Positions 35,378-45,054 of a stretch of DNA of 64,000 bases are shown in pieces. The notes under the pieces were generated by a model that saw only the letters and a list, made by a program, of their open reading frames with translations, was not told the origin of the DNA and made no database searches. Position numbers and translations under genes: made by a program. Numbering within the stretch: the stretch's first letter is position 1; every line of letters begins with the position of its first letter. The DNA is from Bdellovibrionales bacterium (GTDB lineage: Bacteria > Bdellovibrionota > UBA2428). The stretch lies in the NCBI GenBank assembly GCA_018266335.1, contig JAFEAR010000176.1, forward strand, positions 1 to 64,000. The letters run 5' to 3'.

Positions 35378-35491
35378 TCAGCCCTGACGCTGCTTGTGTT
35401 TGGGGTTATCACAAATCACGCGGACAACACCTTTCCGCTTAATGACTTTGCATTTCTCACAAATTCTTTTGACAGAAGCCCTGACTTTCAT
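35378..35491 (-). CDS. rpmJ: 50S ribosomal protein L36
   Basis: A short 37-codon gene reading [20 protein letters not shown], then [17 protein letters not shown]. The Cx2C and Cx4H zinc ligands mark the zinc-binding form. It is the first gene of the unit rpmJ-rpsM-rpsK-rpoA-rplQ-tlpA-rpsN; infA, a common upstream neighbour, is absent. AGAGGAAGAG supplies the ribosome-binding site. Confidence 0.96.
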   Translation of the reverse strand: MKVRASVKRICEKCKVIKRKGVVRVICDNPKHKQRQG

Positions 35492-35521
35492 CTCTTCCTC
35501 TCAGTTTTTTAAAGGCGACTC

Positions 35522-35550
35522 CTTATAACGGATAGCCTCAATAATAGCAA
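35522..35550 (-). promoter_or_regulatory. Candidate sigma-70-type promoter of the rpmJ-rpsN unit
   Basis: On the minus strand TTGCTA (35545-35550) and TATAAG (35522-35527) are 17 nt apart, matching consensus at 4/6 and 5/6. They lie in the 112-nt gap between adk and rpmJ. The predicted leader is about 25 nt. No intrinsic terminator is visible after adk, so read-through from the S10-spc unit may add to this promoter. Confidence 0.5.
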
Positions 35551-35603
35551 CCGATGTTCCTCGATTTAGACCAATTTTTATAGCTCAATAAAGGTCCCGA
35601 TCC

Positions 35604-36287
35604 TTAGTCGGAAAGGGCCCTCAATATCGTAGTTTCTAGCTCCCGAGCGACCAATTCCGGGGCACCTTCCGCGTCCACAGAATAAACATGTTGATCCCTA
35701 GGAAGAGTACTCAAGATTCCATCCAGTTGGGATTCATAGAGTTTAAAGCGGGCCAAAATGGTCTCAGGCTTATCATCTTCACGCTGGATCAGCGGCTGAC
35801 CATCTTCATCGTCAATATTGGCGACTTTGGGGGGGTTCATGACCCGATGATAAACGCGTCCATTCCGCGGGTTAACCAAACGGTCTGCCACCCGAGAAAT
35901 AACCGTTTTTTCGGAAATTTTGAACTCTACGAAGATCGTAGGGCCAAAGCGCCCGGCAGGAGATGCCCACTGGCACAAAAACTCAGTCTGAACCGCCGTC
36001 CGGGGAAAACCATCCAACAACAGCATCTTGACCTGTCCACTGGCGGTCATTTTCTCAACTTGAGACTTAAAAACCTGGCTCGTAACCTCGTCCGAAACCA
36101 ACTTGCCCGAAGCGAGAATATCTTTCACGGACAAGCCCAAGGGGGACTTTGAGGCGATTTCAGAACGAAAGAGATCGCCCGTAGAAATATGGACCCATCC
36201 CGGATGATTTTGCGACAGGCTACGCGCCTGGGTGCCCTTCCCTGAGCCCGGAGGGCCCAGGAGGACAACGACTCCAATTCTACTCAT
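35604..36287 (-). CDS. adk: Adenylate kinase
   Basis: Interconverts ATP + AMP and 2 ADP. The 227-residue long-form enzyme has the P-loop GPPGSGKGTQ (11-20), AMP-site ISTGDLFRSEI, LLLDGFPRT, and a LID beginning DRLVNPRNGRVYH. The LID lacks the four zinc cysteines. It overlaps secY by 4 nt, the classical secY-adk pairing. Confidence 0.96.
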   Translation of the reverse strand: MSRIGVVVLLGPPGSGKGTQARSLSQNHPGWVHISTGDLFRSEIASKSPLGLSVKDILASGKLVSDEVTSQVFKSQVEKMTASGQVKMLLLDGFPRTAVQTEFLCQWASPAGRFGPTIFVEFKISEKTVISRVADRLVNPRNGRVYHRVMNPPKVANIDDEDGQPLIQREDDKPETILARFKLYESQLDGILSTLPRDQHVYSVDAEGAPELVARELETTILRALSD

Positions 36288-37582
36288 CGATAAGCCCTGC
36301 GACCACGCAGACGAGCTTCCTTCAAGAAGCCTTCATAGTTTTGACTCAACAAATACGACTGCAATTGGCTCATTGTATCGAGAGCAACACCGACCAAGAT
36401 CAACAAGGTGGTGCCACCAAAGCTAAACTGAACCTTAAAGGTCGAAATCAGAATAGAGGGCAATAAGCAAACTGCCGAAAGGTACAATGCACCCGAAAAT
36501 GTAAGGCGAGTAATAATCGTATTGAAAAACTCGGAGGTGTGTTTGCCAGGACGAATGCCAGGCACATACCCACCGAATTTACGTAGGTTTTCCGCCAAAT
36601 CGTTCGGATTCGTGCTAACCGCCGTATAAAAGAAACAGAAAAACACGATGCCCGTCACGTAGAGAATATTGAACAGGTATCCCGTCGGAACAAACCACTG
36701 GGCAGCCCGCTGCGACCACTCGGAACTAACAAACCCCAAAATAGTCGCCGGGAAGAGAATAAGCGTGTTCGCGAAAATCGGAGGAATAACGCCAGCAGAG
36801 TTAATTTTGAGCGGAAGGTGAGAATCCTGACCACCGTATACTTTACGCCCCACCATGCGCTTCGCATATTGAATAGGGACTTTTCTAGTTCCTTGTTCAA
36901 TAAAGACAATCGCCGCCACAACCCCGATCATAACTGCAGCCAAAATCAGAAGTTTTCCAACAGAAAGCTGCTGATTTTCTAAGGATAGGCGAAGAGTGCT
37001 CACCGTTTTGAACATCGAAGATGCGATACCGGAGAAGATTAGAATGCTGGAACCATTGCCGATACCGCGCTCGGTAATCTGCTCGCCCAGCCACATCACG
37101 AACACAGAGCCCGTCGTAACCACAAGAACAGCCAACAAGCGGAAGCTAAGTCCACCCGCAACAACGATGGGACGTTGAGAAATCGGGCTAACCTGCCCCT
37201 CCAAGCTCGAAGCAATAGCAAAGGCTTGAACAATGGCAATCGCAACGGTCAAGTAGCGAGTGTACTGCGAGATCTGCCGACGACCATGCTCGCCCTCTTT
37301 ATTGAGGCGCTCAATAGTCGGAAACATAATCGTTGCGAGCTGCATAATGATGCTCGCAGAGATATAGGGAGCAATCCCCAAACCAAAAATAGAAAGCTGC
37401 TGAAGTGCCCCACCCGAGAACAAGTTGAGCAAACCAAAGACGGTACCCGAGGTTTTTTGAGAGAAAAACTCAGACAGGGCCTGCCCATCGACACCAGGAG
37501 TCGGCACGTGCACGCCGAACTTGAACACCAGCACCAACCCAATGAGCCAAAGAATTCTCGACCGCAATCCGCTTTCCATCAT
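36284..37582 (-). CDS. secY: Preprotein translocase subunit SecY
   Basis: The 432-residue channel protein has ten membrane segments, the plug region after FGVHVPTPGVD, SIFGLGIAPYISASIIMQL and cytoplasmic loop motifs such as GYVPGIRPGKHTSEF. It follows rplO at the end of the spc block and overlaps adk. Confidence 0.97.
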   Translation of the reverse strand: MMESGLRSRILWLIGLVLVFKFGVHVPTPGVDGQALSEFFSQKTSGTVFGLLNLFSGGALQQLSIFGLGIAPYISASIIMQLATIMFPTIERLNKEGEHGRRQISQYTRYLTVAIAIVQAFAIASSLEGQVSPISQRPIVVAGGLSFRLLAVLVVTTGSVFVMWLGEQITERGIGNGSSILIFSGIASSMFKTVSTLRLSLENQQLSVGKLLILAAVMIGVVAAIVFIEQGTRKVPIQYAKRMVGRKVYGGQDSHLPLKINSAGVIPPIFANTLILFPATILGFVSSEWSQRAAQWFVPTGYLFNILYVTGIVFFCFFYTAVSTNPNDLAENLRKFGGYVPGIRPGKHTSEFFNTIITRLTFSGALYLSAVCLLPSILISTFKVQFSFGGTTLLILVGVALDTMSQLQSYLLSQNYEGFLKEARLRGRRAYR

Positions 37583-37635
37583 CCTACCTCAAATTCTTCG
37601 CAGCTAAGGCGAGCACAACCCGTCAGCCGAATAGA

Positions 37636-38109
37636 TCAATCAGCGCTTTTGCTCACTGCCGGAAGTTCAACGATCGTAATCTTAACTCCGTTGGACTCCA
37701 AAAGTTTTTTAGCAGCAGGTGCGACTCGATGCGCCTCAACCGACTTGGGATAAGCACTCGGAGCGCGAGTTCCTTCAATGCTAAGGGTAATCCGCGAACG
37801 AGCACCGAAAGTCTTCGGGAACAAATCCTTCAGAGTCAAAGCCTGACCAGCATATTTAGCCAGTTCGGTAACATTGACCGCGAATCCCATACGCTTCAAG
37901 GGACTACGAAAACCAACTTTCGGCGAGCGGCGATGAATGGGCATCTGACCACCTTCAAAAGAAGGATGAATCGGAGCGCCCGTACGAGCTTTTTGACCCT
38001 TATGGCCCTTACCTGCCGTTTTTCCAAGTCCAGAGCCAATGCCCCGACCCTTACGGAGGGGAGCATGGTTACTACCAACCGGTGCCTTGATGTTACTTAG
38101 CTTCAACAT
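37636..38109 (-). CDS. rplO: 50S ribosomal protein L15
   Basis: The 157-residue protein has the N-terminal RKGRGIGSGLGKTAGKGHKG and FEGGQMPIHRRSPKVGF motifs. Its ATG lies inside the end of rpmD (17-nt overlap), preceded by GAGGTG. Confidence 0.96.
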   Translation of the reverse strand: MLKLSNIKAPVGSNHAPLRKGRGIGSGLGKTAGKGHKGQKARTGAPIHPSFEGGQMPIHRRSPKVGFRSPLKRMGFAVNVTELAKYAGQALTLKDLFPKTFGARSRITLSIEGTRAPSAYPKSVEAHRVAPAAKKLLESNGVKITIVELPAVSKSAD

Positions 38110-38281
38110 TTTTCACCTCGACCCACTGGATGACCGACCGGATCATGCCACGAACCGTGGGCTGATCGGGCAGTACCCGGGATTTTCCAATTTTACCAAG
38201 CCCAAGGGCTTCTAAGGTACGAACATGCTGCGGCTTAGTGCGAATGCAGCTTTTTACTTGCCGAACGAAAATCTGGCTCAT
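38093..38281 (-). CDS. rpmD: 50S ribosomal protein L30
   Basis: A 62-residue protein with IFVRQVKSCIRTKPQHVRTL and LGLGKIGKSRVLPDQPTVRG, typical of bacterial L30. It lies between rpsE and rplO in the standard spc order. Confidence 0.95.
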   Translation of the reverse strand: MSQIFVRQVKSCIRTKPQHVRTLEALGLGKIGKSRVLPDQPTVRGMIRSVIQWVEVKNVEAK

Positions 38282-38288
38282 GATTCCC

Positions 38289-38837
38289 TCAAGCGCCTCT
38301 CGTGAGGCGAGCTTTGTATTGCTCTTTAGTACGCAATTTCGTCAAAGCATTAATCGTAGCCTTAAGAACGTTGTGCGGATTGTTAGATCCGATACATTTC
38401 GTAAGTACGTTTTTGACGCCTGCACATTCCATAATTGCCCGAACCGGACCACCGGCAATTACGCCGGTTCCCGTCGAAGCCGGAATCAAAACAACTTTAC
38501 CGGAACCAAACACACCCAACGTTTCATGGGGAATGGTATCTTTAACAACGGGGACCGAGAACAAGCCTTTTTTAGCTTGCTCACCAGCCTTACGGATAGC
38601 TTCAGGCACTTCCCCGGCTTTACCCAGACCCACACCAATTTTGCCTTCACGATTTCCCACCACAACGATGGCACTGAAGCTAAACCGACGACCACCCTTG
38701 ACCACTTTAGCAACCCGGCCAATGTGAATCACGCGATCGATCAAACCCGAGTCTTCGCCCGCGGAAGAATTCCGATTGTTAGGGCCACCCGATTTGCCGC
38801 CGTGACCGCCTCTGCCTGTTTTATCTGTTTGAGCCAT
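38289..38837 (-). CDS. rpsE: 30S ribosomal protein S5
   Basis: The 182-residue protein has a Gly/Asn/Ser-rich N-terminal stretch of about 30 residues, then [20 protein letters not shown] and the [20 protein letters not shown] loop involved in decoding accuracy. [18 protein letters not shown] marks the second domain. Confidence 0.97.
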   Translation of the reverse strand: MAQTDKTGRGGHGGKSGGPNNRNSSAGEDSGLIDRVIHIGRVAKVVKGGRRFSFSAIVVVGNREGKIGVGLGKAGEVPEAIRKAGEQAKKGLFSVPVVKDTIPHETLGVFGSGKVVLIPASTGTGVIAGGPVRAIMECAGVKNVLTKCIGSNNPHNVLKATINALTKLRTKEQYKARLTRGA

Positions 38838-38872
38838 AGTCTAAAAAAACCTCAACATTCTCAGAAGGAGAG

Positions 38873-39235
38873 TTAGAGTTTCAATCCCCCTTCACGAGCA
38901 CCGCTAGCAACTGCCGCGACACGACCGTGATAAACGCGACCACCGCGATCAAAAACAACTGCTTTGACGCCCATTGCGAGAGCCTTCGCTGCAACGGTCT
39001 TGCCCAACTCAGTAGCCAAGGTAATGTTGGAAGTTTTACCCTGAGGAGTAGATACGCTCAGCAGCGTGTTGCCCACTTCATCGTTGATTACTTGCGCAAC
39101 CACTGAACGGTTAGTTTTAGTGATGCAAAGACGAGGGCGCTCTGCCGTACCCAAAACTTTTTTGCGGATACGCTTCACGCGGCGGACTCGTCCTGCCCAC
39201 TTATCGTCTGTGCGCTTTCTAACTTTTTTTGCCAT
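38873..39235 (-). CDS. rplR: 50S ribosomal protein L18
   Basis: A 120-residue 5S rRNA-binding protein with KVLGTAERPRLCITKTNRSV and KAVVFDRGGRVYHGRVAA. I start at the second ATG (39235), which AGGGTGA precedes at six nt; the ATG at 39241 overlaps that Shine-Dalgarno sequence. Confidence 0.95.
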   Translation of the reverse strand: MAKKVRKRTDDKWAGRVRRVKRIRKKVLGTAERPRLCITKTNRSVVAQVINDEVGNTLLSVSTPQGKTSNITLATELGKTVAAKALAMGVKAVVFDRGGRVYHGRVAAVASGAREGGLKL

Positions 39236-39260
39236 ATTCATTCACCCTGTCTGGGAAAGC

Positions 39261-39806
39261 TTATTTACCACCAGCAGCAGCTTTACCAGCTTTTCTGCGG
39301 ATGACTTCGTTAGAGTACTTGATGCCTTTACCTTGGTACGGCTCAGGCGGACGCAATGCACGGATCTTCGCTGCCGTTTCGCCAAGCAAAGCTTTATCCG
39401 GGCTCTGAAGAACCAACCCCGTATTACCTTCAACTTTAACAGTAAGGCCTTCCGGAATCGGGAAATCCACGGGGTGCGAGAAACCAAGCGTCAGGTTAAG
39501 AGTCTTACCCTTAACAGCTGCGCGGTAGCCGACACCGACGATTTCCAGCTTGCGCTCATAACCGGAGGTCACTCCAGTCACGATATTTGCAATGAGAGTA
39601 CGAACCAGCCCATGCTTAGCACGGTTTGCTGCTTCATCAGATTTGCGGTTAACCGAAATCTTCGTTTGTTCCAAAACCAAATCCACACCGGAGGGGATCT
39701 TAAGATCGAGCTTGCCTTTGGGGCCTTCGACCTTGAGCAATCCAGCGGTCACGGAAGCTTTCACTCCCGAGGGAATTTGAATAGGTTGTTTTCCAAGTCG
39801 CGACAT
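39261..39806 (-). CDS. rplF: 50S ribosomal protein L6
   Basis: A 181-residue two-domain protein: MSRLGKQPIQIPSGVKASV at the start and RALRPPEPYQGKGIKYSNEV near the end. A short Ala/Lys/Gly tail (AGKAAAGGK) closes the protein. Standard spc position after rpsH. Confidence 0.96.
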   Translation of the reverse strand: MSRLGKQPIQIPSGVKASVTAGLLKVEGPKGKLDLKIPSGVDLVLEQTKISVNRKSDEAANRAKHGLVRTLIANIVTGVTSGYERKLEIVGVGYRAAVKGKTLNLTLGFSHPVDFPIPEGLTVKVEGNTGLVLQSPDKALLGETAAKIRALRPPEPYQGKGIKYSNEVIRRKAGKAAAGGK

Positions 39807-39820
39807 ACAGCTTCAACCCC

Positions 39821-40222
39821 TTACCAGATAGAGCAGAGGTGCTCTCCGCCCACGCCAAGCTTACGCGCATCCCGATCCGAAAGAACACCTTTCGAAGTCG
39901 AAAGAATCGCCAAACCCAGGCCACTAACAACCTTAGGAATTCCATCCGAATGAACATAGCGGCGCAAGCCAGGCTTAGACACACGCTTCAATCCATTGAT
40001 GACAGGTTTTTTGAGGTCTCCGTTTTCAAATTTCAAATAGAGACGCAGCCAGGTTTTACCTTCCACGGCAACTTCTTTGAAGCTCTTCACGTAGCCTTGA
40101 TTCACTAGAATCTCAGCAACGCTGCGATTCAGACGCGAATTGAACACATCTACTTTAGAGTTACGACCCAAACCCGCATTGCGAATGCGCGTAAGGAAGT
40201 CAGAAAGTTGATCGTTAACCAT
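39821..40222 (-). CDS. rpsH: 30S ribosomal protein S8
   Basis: A 133-residue 16S rRNA-binding protein, with DFLTRIRNAGLGRNSKVD at the N-terminus and LSTSKGVLSDRDARKLGVGG at the C-terminus. It follows rplE by only 2 nt, so the usual rpsN between them is missing. Confidence 0.96.
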   Translation of the reverse strand: MVNDQLSDFLTRIRNAGLGRNSKVDVFNSRLNRSVAEILVNQGYVKSFKEVAVEGKTWLRLYLKFENGDLKKPVINGLKRVSKPGLRRYVHSDGIPKVVSGLGLAILSTSKGVLSDRDARKLGVGGEHLCSIW

Positions 40223-40224
40223 GA

Positions 40225-40788
40225 TTAAACTCCCTGCTTCTTGAAGGGAAAACCAAATTCCTTCAGAAGCTCCAATGCATCTTTATCACTGTTAGCCGTA
40301 GTGCCAATGGTGATGTTGAAGCCACGAACCTTGTCCACCGAGTCATAATCAACTTCAGGGAAGATTGTGTGTTCTTTGATTCCGAAAGAGTAGTTGCCGC
40401 GACCGTCAAAACTCTTGTCGGCGAATCCTTTGAAGTCACGAATACGAGGACTAGCGATCGAAATAAAGCGATCAAGAAACTCGTACATACGCTGGCGACG
40501 AAGAGTAACTACGCAGCCAATGTTAAGGCCAGCACGCAACTTGAAGTTTGCGATAGCCTTTTTAGACTTAGTAACCGAAACTTTTTGACCCGTAATACGG
40601 GTCAAATCAGCAGCCATCTGCTCCAGAGTCTTCGGATTCGTGATCGCATCTTTCATCGAGCAAGAAACCGTAATGGAGGTCAAACGAGGAACCTGCATGA
40701 CGTTTTTGAAGGTGCCAGAATCGATGAATTTTTTACGGATTTTATCCTGATACATCGTCTGAAGACGAGGTTGAACATTCGCGCTCAT
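40225..40788 (-). CDS. rplE: 50S ribosomal protein L5
   Basis: A 187-residue 5S rRNA-binding protein with VPRLTSITVSC, TGQKVSVTKSKKAIANFKLR and the end GRGNYSFGIKEHTIFPEVDYD. Standard position after rplX. Confidence 0.96.
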   Translation of the reverse strand: MSANVQPRLQTMYQDKIRKKFIDSGTFKNVMQVPRLTSITVSCSMKDAITNPKTLEQMAADLTRITGQKVSVTKSKKAIANFKLRAGLNIGCVVTLRRQRMYEFLDRFISIASPRIRDFKGFADKSFDGRGNYSFGIKEHTIFPEVDYDSVDKVRGFNITIGTTANSDKDALELLKEFGFPFKKQGV

Positions 40789-40791
40789 GTC

Positions 40792-41127
40792 TTACTTGCC
40801 TTTCTTGACCGCGGAGCCCTTGCGGAACACGCGCTTCTTATCGCCATCTTTGCCAGCTTCGGAGCCAACGCGGCCCATTGCTTTGCCCGAATCGCTGCAA
40901 ACTTGGAACACGCTCGCCGGCATCCAACGCAGTTTTTCTACGATTCCACCCTTAGGATTAGTCTGCGAGGGTTTGGTGTGACGCTTAACTGTTCCAATAC
41001 CATCAACGCGAATCATCTGTTTAGCTTGACGCACTTCAGCCACTTTACCGGTCTTGCCTTTAAAAGCACCGGAAAGAGCTACAACGAGATCGCCCTTCTT
41101 TAGGTGTTTAACTTTTGCCAAATTCAC
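40792..41127 (-). CDS. rplX: 50S ribosomal protein L24
   Basis: A 111-residue assembly-initiator protein with a KOW motif ([19 protein letters not shown]) and [20 protein letters not shown]. It overlaps rplN by 4 nt. Confidence 0.95.
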   Translation of the reverse strand: MNLAKVKHLKKGDLVVALSGAFKGKTGKVAEVRQAKQMIRVDGIGTVKRHTKPSQTNPKGGIVEKLRWMPASVFQVCSDSGKAMGRVGSEAGKDGDKKRVFRKGSAVKKGK

Positions 41128-41492
41128 AAAACCTCCGGAGCAAGCGAAACGATTTTCAGGAAAGATTTTCCACGCAGCTCACGCGCAACAGGACCAAATA
41201 CCCGAGTACCGATCGGCTCTTTCGAGGGGTTGATCAGTACAGCAGCGTTCTCGTCGAAACGAATATAGCTGCCATCGGTACGGCGAATTTCTTTACGAGT
41301 ACGAACGATGACCGCTTTGCAAACGTCACCCTTCTTGATTTTACTTTCGGGGGTCGCGGCTTTCACCGAGCAAACGATAATGTCCCCGATCGTGGCGTAC
41401 CGACGACGGGTACCGCCAAGAACTTTAATACACTTAAGTTCTTTAGCGCCCGAATTGTCGGCCACGGTAAGGTGGGTGCAATGTTGAATCAT
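41124..41492 (-). CDS. rplN: 50S ribosomal protein L14
   Basis: A 122-residue protein opening [20 protein letters not shown], with [20 protein letters not shown] and [20 protein letters not shown]. Standard length and position. Confidence 0.97.
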   Translation of the reverse strand: MIQHCTHLTVADNSGAKELKCIKVLGGTRRRYATIGDIIVCSVKAATPESKIKKGDVCKAVIVRTRKEIRRTDGSYIRFDENAAVLINPSKEPIGTRVFGPVARELRGKSFLKIVSLAPEVL

Positions 41493-41521
41493 AACTAAAA
41501 CTCCAAAAAAACGTTAGACCA

Positions 41522-41791
41522 CTACTCCAAGGCGGCGGGATCGATAACGTCCCCCTTCTTAACAACCTTGAGAAAGCGGAACTTCTTCTCTTTACTGATC
41601 GGACTGCACTCCGCGAAGGAAACGCGGTCGCCAACAGCAACCGTAGAATCTTCACAGTGCACTTTATATTTTTTGCGGGTGGAAACGATTTTTCCAATCC
41701 GACTTTCGCGGTACTTACGGGTCACCGAAACGACCAACGTTTTCTGCATTTTGTTGCTATTAACTAGACCTTCAAAAACTTTTACCGACAT
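41522..41791 (-). CDS. rpsQ: 30S ribosomal protein S17
   Basis: An 89-residue OB-fold protein with KMQKTLVVSVTRKYRESRIG and GDRVSFAECSPISKEKKFRF. It follows rpmC by 11 nt. Confidence 0.96.
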   Translation of the reverse strand: MSVKVFEGLVNSNKMQKTLVVSVTRKYRESRIGKIVSTRKKYKVHCEDSTVAVGDRVSFAECSPISKEKKFRFLKVVKKGDVIDPAALE

Positions 41792-41802
41792 AACGATCCT
41801 TA

Positions 41803-42051
41803 TTAAGCCAAATCTCTCAGGACGGTGGCGAGTTCACGGCGCTTGGTGCGGTATTCCGTGAGGTTCGGAGCCTGTAGATTGAAGCGGATAGCAAGAAGTT
41901 CCGACTTCAACTGGCGAGCCCGCGCGGCCAATCCGCGACGATCCTGAGGAGCCGCAGCTTTATCGGCCGCAACTGCCTTCTTTTTCGCGGGGGCTTTAGC
42001 TTTCTTAGCCACCGTTTTCTTTACTGCTGTTTTTTTCTTAGTAGGCGCCAT
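41803..42051 (-). CDS. rpmC: 50S ribosomal protein L29 with Lys/Ala-rich N-terminal extension
   Basis: The L29 core (about residues 40-82: [20 protein letters not shown] then [16 protein letters not shown]) is preceded by about 38 residues of Lys/Ala repeats ([19 protein letters not shown]). This gives 82 residues against the usual 62-70, with the extra length at the front. L29 lies near the exit tunnel and helps dock nascent-chain factors, so an extension could alter that surface; this is inference. Confidence 0.92.
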   Translation of the reverse strand: MAPTKKKTAVKKTVAKKAKAPAKKKAVAADKAAAPQDRRGLAARARQLKSELLAIRFNLQAPNLTEYRTKRRELATVLRDLA

Positions 42052-42064
42052 GTTTCGCTATGCC

Positions 42065-42484
42065 TCAAACAATCATGTCCGAACGAGAAATCATCTTGGT
42101 ACGAATCGGCAGCTTATGGAGAGCAAGGGTCATTGCTTTACGAGCGATCTCGCGAGTAACGCCTTCCATCTCGAACAACACCGTTCCGGGCTTAACTACA
42201 GCAACCCAGTATTCCGGGTTACCTTTACCGCTACCCATTCGAGTCTCAGCTGCTTTTTTGGTAATCGATTTCTGAGGGAAAATCCGAATCCAAACTTTAC
42301 CGCCGCGCTTAATGAAGCGAGTCATAGCAATACGACTAGCTTCAATTTGACGGGCCGTAATCCAGCCACATTCTTGGCACTGGAGACCGAACTCACCGAA
42401 AGACAAACGATTGCCGCGAGTCGCGAGACCGCGCATCTTGCCCTTCTGTACTTTACGATACTTAACTTTCTTGGGAGCTAGCAT
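42065..42484 (-). CDS. rplP: 50S ribosomal protein L16
   Basis: A 139-residue protein needed for tRNA positioning, with [39 protein letters not shown] and [29 protein letters not shown] holds two cysteines (Cx2C) where most L16 have Ala, Pro or Gly. Confidence 0.96.
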   Translation of the reverse strand: MLAPKKVKYRKVQKGKMRGLATRGNRLSFGEFGLQCQECGWITARQIEASRIAMTRFIKRGGKVWIRIFPQKSITKKAAETRMGSGKGNPEYWVAVVKPGTVLFEMEGVTREIARKAMTLALHKLPIRTKMISRSDMIV

Positions 42485-42487
42485 GTC

Positions 42488-43186
42488 TTAAGCCCTTTCC
42501 GTACCCATTTGGGACGAAGGCATACTGTTCGGCGTGCCACCCATACGAGTGCGCATATCGACTTCACCTTTGTAAACCCAAACTTTGATTCCGATGATTC
42601 CGTACGTGGTCTTCGCTTCGGCAAAACCGAAGTCGATGTCTGCACGGAGCGTATGTAAGGGGACGGATCCCTCAGCGTACTTTTCCGTACGGGCAATTTC
42701 AGCTCCGGCCAAACGGCCAGAGGTACGAACCTTGATTCCTTTAACGCCAAACTTCATGGCCTGCTGAATAGCTTTCTTCATGGCCCGGCGGTAAGCGATA
42801 CGACGTTCCAATTGGTTCGCAATGCTTTCCGCGATCAATTGCGCATCAGCTTCAGCTTTACGAACTTCAGTAACGTTTAAGAAAACGTCATCCGGATTCT
42901 TGCCGATGCTCTTAGCAACGTCAGCTTTGATTTGTTCAATTCCCGCGCCTTTTTTGCCGATAGCAATACCGGGACGGGCCGAGAAAACGTTAATGCGAAT
43001 TTTCCCTGCGGTTCTTTCAATTTCGATTTTCGAAACACCTGCAGAGTACAGCTTCTCTTTAACGAAGCGACGAACTTTGATGTCTTCCAAAAGAAGCTTG
43101 CCGAAGTCCTTTTCAGCGAACCAACGAGACTCCCAGGGGCGAATTACGCCAACCCGAAACCCAATAGGATGTGTCTTCTGTCCCAT
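42488..43186 (-). CDS. rpsC: 30S ribosomal protein S3
   Basis: A 232-residue protein with the start [20 protein letters not shown], a KH domain ([19 protein letters not shown]) and the C-terminal [16 protein letters not shown]. Follows rplV by 2 nt. Confidence 0.97.
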   Translation of the reverse strand: MGQKTHPIGFRVGVIRPWESRWFAEKDFGKLLLEDIKVRRFVKEKLYSAGVSKIEIERTAGKIRINVFSARPGIAIGKKGAGIEQIKADVAKSIGKNPDDVFLNVTEVRKAEADAQLIAESIANQLERRIAYRRAMKKAIQQAMKFGVKGIKVRTSGRLAGAEIARTEKYAEGSVPLHTLRADIDFGFAEAKTTYGIIGIKVWVYKGEVDMRTRMGGTPNSMPSSQMGTERA

Positions 43187-43188
43187 GA

Positions 43189-43596
43189 TCAGTTATCCCC
43201 TTTCTTTTTCGAGGATTTAGATTTTTTCGCAGCAACTTTTGCGGCTTTTTCTGCCAAACTCATTTCAACATGGGACGTACGCGTCCAACGGCCATCCGCA
43301 CGACCGTGCGCACGAGGCATGAAGCGTTTAATACGAGGACCTTCATTGATTTGAAGCTCGCTCACGTAAAGGCGATCCATATCGGAAACACCTTTCTGCT
43401 GAGCGTTGGCCATAGCCGAACGCAACAGTTTCAGAAGAATTCGTGCCGCCTTAGGCTTCTCGAGAAGAAGAATGCGATTCGCGTGTTCAATCTTTTTTCC
43501 GCGAATCATGTCGGCCATTTGACGGCAACGGACCGGGGAGATCATTGCCATCTTCAAGTAAGCCTTGGATGCTTCGGGGATTTTAACCTGCTTCAT
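43189..43596 (-). CDS. rplV: 50S ribosomal protein L22 with short Lys-rich tail
   Basis: The 135-residue protein lines the exit tunnel. The core includes [31 protein letters not shown] and the tunnel loop region [22 protein letters not shown]-terminal tail ([18 protein letters not shown]) makes it about 20 residues longer than usual. Confidence 0.95.
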   Translation of the reverse strand: MKQVKIPEASKAYLKMAMISPVRCRQMADMIRGKKIEHANRILLLEKPKAARILLKLLRSAMANAQQKGVSDMDRLYVSELQINEGPRIKRFMPRAHGRADGRWTRTSHVEMSLAEKAAKVAAKKSKSSKKKGDN

Positions 43597-43614
43597 AATC
43601 TTTCCTTATACCGC

Positions 43615-43899
43615 TTACTTACCAGCAGCGGCTTTCTTATCACCGGCAGTATGTCCACCGAAAGAACGAGTCGGAGCGAATTCGCCGAATTTGTGCCCGA
43701 CCATGTTGTCAGTAACATACACGGGAACGAATTTTTTACCGTTATGAACCGCGAAGGAGAGGCCGATCGCGTTCGGAGCAATCGTTGAAGCACGCGACCA
43801 AGTTTTGATGACGCCTTTTTTCTTCGAGTTTTGAGCCTCGTCGATTTTCTTCGCCAAATGGTTCGCTACAAAGGGACCTTTTTTTAAAGACCTTGCCAT
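43615..43899 (-). CDS. rpsS: 30S ribosomal protein S19
   Basis: A 94-residue head protein with [20 protein letters not shown] and [20 protein letters not shown] then [14 protein letters not shown]. Standard position after rplB. Confidence 0.97.
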   Translation of the reverse strand: MARSLKKGPFVANHLAKKIDEAQNSKKKGVIKTWSRASTIAPNAIGLSFAVHNGKKFVPVYVTDNMVGHKFGEFAPTRSFGGHTAGDKKAAAGK

Positions 43900-43910
43900 T
43901 TATTTATCCT

Positions 43911-44753
43911 CTACGCCTTGCCTTGAGTCATCTTGCCTCTCGGACGACCACGTACAATCCGAGAAGTAGTGCGTTTGTTATTACGCGTTTTGTACCCTTT
44001 GGTCGGCTGACCCCACGGAGTAACCGGGTGACGGCCACCCTTGGTACGACCTTCACCACCACCGTGCGGGTGATCAACAGGGTTCATCGTCGTGCCGCGG
44101 TTAGCAGGACGTTTGCCAAGCCAGCGCGAACGACCAGCTTTGCCGATAACACGAGACTCATGCTCGACGTTGCCGACCTGACCAATCGTTGCGTAGCAAT
44201 TAACGTTAATTAGGCGAACTTCGCCACTCGGAAGACGAATTTGTGCATCGATGCCTTCGCGGCCCAGCAACTGAGCAGCGGCACCAGCCGTACGAACAAT
44301 CTGTCCACCGCGACCAGGCTTAAGTTCGATATTATGGATCGTCGAACCAAGCGGAATGTTTTGCAGCGGCAAAGCATTGCCCGGACGAATGTCAGCGTCG
44401 GGACCACATTCAACGCGATCCCCTTTCTTCATTCCAACGGGCGCCAGAATCAGGCCCTTGTGACCGTTGGCATAATTCAATAGAGCCAAACGAGCGCTAC
44501 GGTTCGGATCGTAGAAAATTCCAGCCACAACAGCGGGCACGCCGATGAAGGCGCGTTTAAATTCAACAACGCGATAGTTACGCTTGTGACCGCCACCTTT
44601 GTGACGAGTGGTCATGTGACCGTAGTTGTTACGACCAGCTTTTTCGGGAAGCGACGTCAGAAGGTTCTTCGGGAGCTTGCTAGTTTCAAGTTCCGAAAAA
44701 TCTTCCCGAGTCATCTGCCGAACTGCGGGGGATGTAGGTCTGTAGGATTTCAT
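43911..44753 (-). CDS. rplB: 50S ribosomal protein L2
   Basis: The 280-residue peptidyl-transferase-centre protein shows [36 protein letters not shown] and the catalytic-region [20 protein letters not shown]. Standard length. Confidence 0.97.
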   Translation of the reverse strand: MKSYRPTSPAVRQMTREDFSELETSKLPKNLLTSLPEKAGRNNYGHMTTRHKGGGHKRNYRVVEFKRAFIGVPAVVAGIFYDPNRSARLALLNYANGHKGLILAPVGMKKGDRVECGPDADIRPGNALPLQNIPLGSTIHNIELKPGRGGQIVRTAGAAAQLLGREGIDAQIRLPSGEVRLINVNCYATIGQVGNVEHESRVIGKAGRSRWLGKRPANRGTTMNPVDHPHGGGEGRTKGGRHPVTPWGQPTKGYKTRNNKRTTSRIVRGRPRGKMTQGKA

Positions 44754-44772
44754 CGTTTGCTACTCCAACCAA

Positions 44773-45054
44773 TCACTTCAGCTCGAGACGCTTACCGGCA
44801 GGCAAACGAATGAGAGCTTTCTTGAAAGAACGAGGAGCAATCTCCCCCTTCTTGGTGCGACGCACTTTTTTACGGAAAATGACCGTGCGTACGGATTCAG
44901 CGGTTACACCGAACACATCCTTCACAGCCTTTTTGATTTCAACTTTGGTCAACGAAGGGTCCACGATAATCGCGAACTCATTTTTCGTTTCTTGAGCTTT
45001 AGTGCTCTTCTCCGTCATGTACGGCTGAATAATTTTATCGGTCAAAATTTTCAT
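44773..45054 (-). CDS. rplW: 50S ribosomal protein L23
   Basis: A 93-residue exit-tunnel docking protein with IQPYMTEKSTKAQETKNEFA and VKIDVF-like VEIKKAVKDVFGV. It overlaps rplD by 4 nt. Confidence 0.95.
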   Translation of the reverse strand: MKILTDKIIQPYMTEKSTKAQETKNEFAIIVDPSLTKVEIKKAVKDVFGVTAESVRTVIFRKKVRRTKKGEIAPRSFKKALIRLPAGKRLELK

